From the NCBI GenBank assembly GCA_022776205.1, contig JALFIK010000114.1, positions 1 through 32,187 on the forward strand: 32,187 nt of DNA, given 5' to 3'. Both the position numbers and the translations under genes were made by a program. Shown here in pieces: positions 30,620 through 32,187 of this stretch (positions within the stretch are counted from its first letter, which is position 1; each line of letters starts with the position of its first letter). The stretch is from Eubacterium sp. Lineage in GTDB: Bacteria; Bacillota; Clostridia; Lachnospirales; Lachnospiraceae. The notes beneath the pieces are model-generated. The model had not been told where the DNA came from. It ran no database searches and saw only the letters and a program-made list of their open reading frames with translations.

Positions 30620-30668
30620 GCATAAAAGTAGTAAAAAAAAATAATTAATTTTATGCAAAATACTACTT
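30620..30668. repeat. Interleaved inverted repeats just upstream of the gapA promoter
   Basis: GCATAAAA (30620-30627) pairs with TTTTATGC (30649-30656). AAGTAGTA (30626-30633) pairs with TACTACTT (30661-30668). The second arm of one repeat lies between the arms of the other, and the last arm overlaps the -35 box (30667-30672). The region 30522-30796 holds no gene. Confidence 0.55.
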
Positions 30669-30695
30669 GAAATCTTGTTAATAATTCGGTAGAAT
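30667..30695 (+). promoter_or_regulatory. Promoter of gapA
   Basis: TTGAAA (30667-30672), a 17-base spacer and TAGAAT (30690-30695) place the start near 30702, with a leader of about 95 bases. Confidence 0.82.
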
Positions 30696-30703
30696 AGTTA
30701 AAG

Positions 30704-30757
30704 ATTTGACAGGGGAAGTCAAATGTATTTTCAGAATCATGCTTTTTTTTCTGAAAA
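30704..30757 (+). promoter_or_regulatory. Two leader hairpins of gapA
   Basis: ATTTGAC (30704-30710) pairs with GTCAAAT (30718-30724) almost at the predicted 5' end. TTTTCAGAA (30728-30736) pairs with TTCTGAAAA (30749-30757). A 5'-terminal stem is a known way to stabilise abundant messages. The second stem has a T-rich loop but no following T run, so it does not look like a terminator. Confidence 0.6.
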
Positions 30758-30796
30758 AAGAACAATAAGAATTTCTAAAACTTAGGAGGAATTATT

Positions 30797-31813
30797 ATGG
30801 CAGTAAAAGTTGCAATTAACGGTTTTGGTCGTATCGGTCGTCTTGCATTCAGACAGATGTTTGGTGCAGAAGGTTATGAAGTTGTTGCTATCAACGACTT
30901 AACAAGTCCTGAAATGTTAGCTCATTTATTAAAATATGACTCTTCTCAGGGAAGATACGCATTATGCGATACCGTTTCCTATGGGGAAGATTCCATCACA
31001 GTAGACGGAAAAGAGATTAAGATTTACAAATTCCCTGATGCAAATGATTGCCCATGGGGAGAAATTGGTGTTGATGTAGTATTAGAGTGCTCCGGTTTCT
31101 ATACAAGCAAAGCAAAAGCACAGGCTCATATTAATGCCGGCGCTAAGAAAGTTGTTATTTCTGCTCCAGCAGGAAATGATCTGCCGACAGTTGTTTACAA
31201 TACTAACCATGAGATTTTAAAACCGGAAGATACTATTATCTCCGCTGCATCCTGTACAACAAACTGTTTAGCACCAATGGCTGATGCATTAAATAAATAT
31301 GCACCGATCCAGAGTGGTATTATGTGTACAATTCATGCTTACACAGGAGACCAGATGACTCTTGACGGACCTCAGAGAAAAGGTGACAAGAGAAGATCCC
31401 GTGCAGCAGCAGTTAACATCGTTCCGAACAGCACAGGTGCTGCAAAGGCAATCGGTCTTGTTATTCCTGAATTAAATGGAAAATTAATCGGTTCCGCACA
31501 GCGTGTACCAACCCCTACAGGATCCACAACAATCTTAACAGCAGTTGTTAAGGGAACAGATGTGACGGTTGAGGGAATCAACGCAGCTATGAAAGCAGCA
31601 TCCAATGAATCTTTCGGATACAATGAAGACGAGATCGTTTCTTCTGATATCGTTGGAATGAGATATGGTTCCTTATTCGATGCAACACAGACAATGGTTA
31701 ACAAAGTATCTGATGACTTATATGAGGTACAGGTTGTATCATGGTATGATAATGAGAACAGCTACACATCCCAGATGGTTCGTACGATCAAATACTTTGC
31801 TGAGTTAGCATAA
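30797..31813 (+). CDS. gapA: Glyceraldehyde-3-phosphate dehydrogenase, type I
   Basis: The glycolytic NAD-dependent enzyme that makes 1,3-bisphosphoglycerate. The 338-residue protein has N-G-F-G-R-I-G-R (8-15), Asp34 as expected for NAD preference, and catalytic Cys153 in A-S-C-T-T-N-C-L-A-P. It also has H-A-Y-T-G-D-Q, R-A-A-A-V-N-I-V-P and W-Y-D-N-E. Codon use is visibly biased to A/T-ending codons unlike its neighbours, as expected for a very highly expressed gene. AGGAGG lies 7-8 bases before the start. pgk follows after a hairpin spacer. Confidence 0.98.
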   Translation: MAVKVAINGFGRIGRLAFRQMFGAEGYEVVAINDLTSPEMLAHLLKYDSSQGRYALCDTVSYGEDSITVDGKEIKIYKFPDANDCPWGEIGVDVVLECSGFYTSKAKAQAHINAGAKKVVISAPAGNDLPTVVYNTNHEILKPEDTIISAASCTTNCLAPMADALNKYAPIQSGIMCTIHAYTGDQMTLDGPQRKGDKRRSRAAAVNIVPNSTGAAKAIGLVIPELNGKLIGSAQRVPTPTGSTTILTAVVKGTDVTVEGINAAMKAASNESFGYNEDEIVSSDIVGMRYGSLFDATQTMVNKVSDDLYEVQVVSWYDNENSYTSQMVRTIKYFAELA

Positions 31814-31849
31814 GATAAATAAAAAAGTTAAAAAATATAAGACTCAAAC

Positions 31850-31878
31850 ATGGGTCCGGTCTTATGGGCCGGACCCAT
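31850..31878 (+). terminator. Hairpin (weak terminator) between gapA and pgk
   Basis: ATGGGTCCGG (31850-31859) pairs perfectly with CCGGACCCAT (31869-31878), and the flanks CTCAAA and TTTGAG can add pairs. The following tract is AGTTGTTTTTG, an interrupted T run. It probably lets part of the transcription continue into pgk, or marks a processing site. Confidence 0.7.
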
Positions 31879-31915
31879 AGTTGTTTTTGAGACCGTTTTA
31901 AAAAGGAGATTACTG

Positions 31916-32187
31916 ATGCTGAATAAAAAATCTGTAGATGATATCAATGTAAAAGGCAAAAGAGTTCTGGTACGCTGTGATTTTAACGTTCCTTTACAGG
32001 ATGGAAAAATCACGGATGAGAACCGTCTTGTTGCCTCCCTTCCGACAATTAAGAAATTAATCGCCGACGGAGGAAAAGTTATTCTCTGTTCCCATCTTGG
32101 AAAGCCGAAGGGAGAGCCGAAACCGGAATTATCCCTGGCACCGGTTGCAGTGCGTATGTCAGAACTTCTCGGACAGGAAGTGAAATT
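31916..32187 (+). CDS. pgk: Phosphoglycerate kinase, N-terminal part (3' end outside window)
   Basis: Ninety codons of phosphoglycerate kinase, which makes ATP from 1,3-bisphosphoglycerate, the step after GAPDH. The opening shows K-R-V-L-V-R-C-D-F-N-V-P-L, the substrate loop D-E-N-R-L-V-A-S-L-P-T-I and S-H-L-G-K-P-K-G. AAGGAG lies 7 bases before ATG 31916. No separate promoter was seen between the genes, so it is likely read with gapA. Confidence 0.97.
   Translation, partial: MLNKKSVDDINVKGKRVLVRCDFNVPLQDGKITDENRLVASLPTIKKLIADGGKVILCSHLGKPKGEPKPELSLAPVAVRMSELLGQEVK

Noticed and set aside
30675..30695. TTGTTAA half-site in the gapA promoter spacer as a Rex site
   Set aside because: The partner half-site is absent; only one half resembles the consensus.
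1..32187. CRISPR arrays, insertion sequences, prophage or restriction-modification genes
   Set aside because: No regularly spaced repeats, transposase motifs, phage genes or methylase motifs were seen; the window is core chromosome.

Overview
The window looks like core chromosome of an anaerobic Firmicute of the Lachnospiraceae/Clostridia type. The signs are strong AGGAGG ribosome sites, consensus sigma-A promoters, moderate GC with AT-rich spacers, and Firmicute families and orders: DUF512-der-plsY, an ABC-F ATPase next to rex, a YugP-type zinc peptidase, a SpoVB-like flippase and gapA-pgk. No phage, insertion sequence or CRISPR array was seen. The species assignment is inference.

Layout. 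Bases 1-4976 hold one tight forward operon: rnhB (3' end), yraN, pgeF, a DUF512 protein, der and plsY, closed by a strong terminator. An isopropylmalate-synthase-family gene follows with its own promoter and terminator (5077-6667). An ABC-F ATPase (reverse) is divergent from rex. Then come a bifunctional NAD(P)HX repair gene, a MazF-type toxin with no adjacent antitoxin, and yebC. Bases 12446-15057 form a three-gene amino-acid ABC importer operon. A reverse aminotransferase is divergent from a four-gene operon: a glycerol-dehydrogenase-like enzyme, a flavin reductase, a zinc peptidase and rlmH. A SpoVB-like flippase (reverse) is divergent from a NifS-like enzyme and a metallo-beta-lactamase-fold hydrolase. 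Next are tRNA-Arg(CCG) (reverse), a second divergent RlmH-like gene, an Lrp/AsnC regulator and gdhA (both reverse), a GldA/F/G-like ABC system, a HisJ-like PHP phosphatase (reverse), gapA and the start of pgk.

Main points of interest. (1) Two RlmH paralogues 4 kb apart have lost complementary parts. The first keeps the SAM-binding SPOUT knot but lacks the conserved C-terminal tail. The second keeps the tail but has lost the glycine-rich knot motif. RlmH works as a dimer with a composite active site, so an obligate heterodimer is a plausible and testable idea. (2) An exact 21-bp sequence with a near-palindromic core lies in the leaders of both gdhA and the adjacent lrp gene, in opposite orientation. 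In the gdhA leader it touches the Shine-Dalgarno sequence. It is either a shared operator or a pair of complementary RNA segments. (3) A 76-nt nested hairpin lies between rex and the NAD(P)HX repair gene.

Functional themes are ribosome and translation maintenance (der, two RlmH-like proteins, yebC, ABC-F, tRNA-Arg), redox and NAD homeostasis (rex, NAD(P)HX repair, gapA, gdhA, flavin reductase) and amino-acid/nitrogen metabolism (gdhA, lrp, importer, aminotransferase, LeuA-family enzyme).
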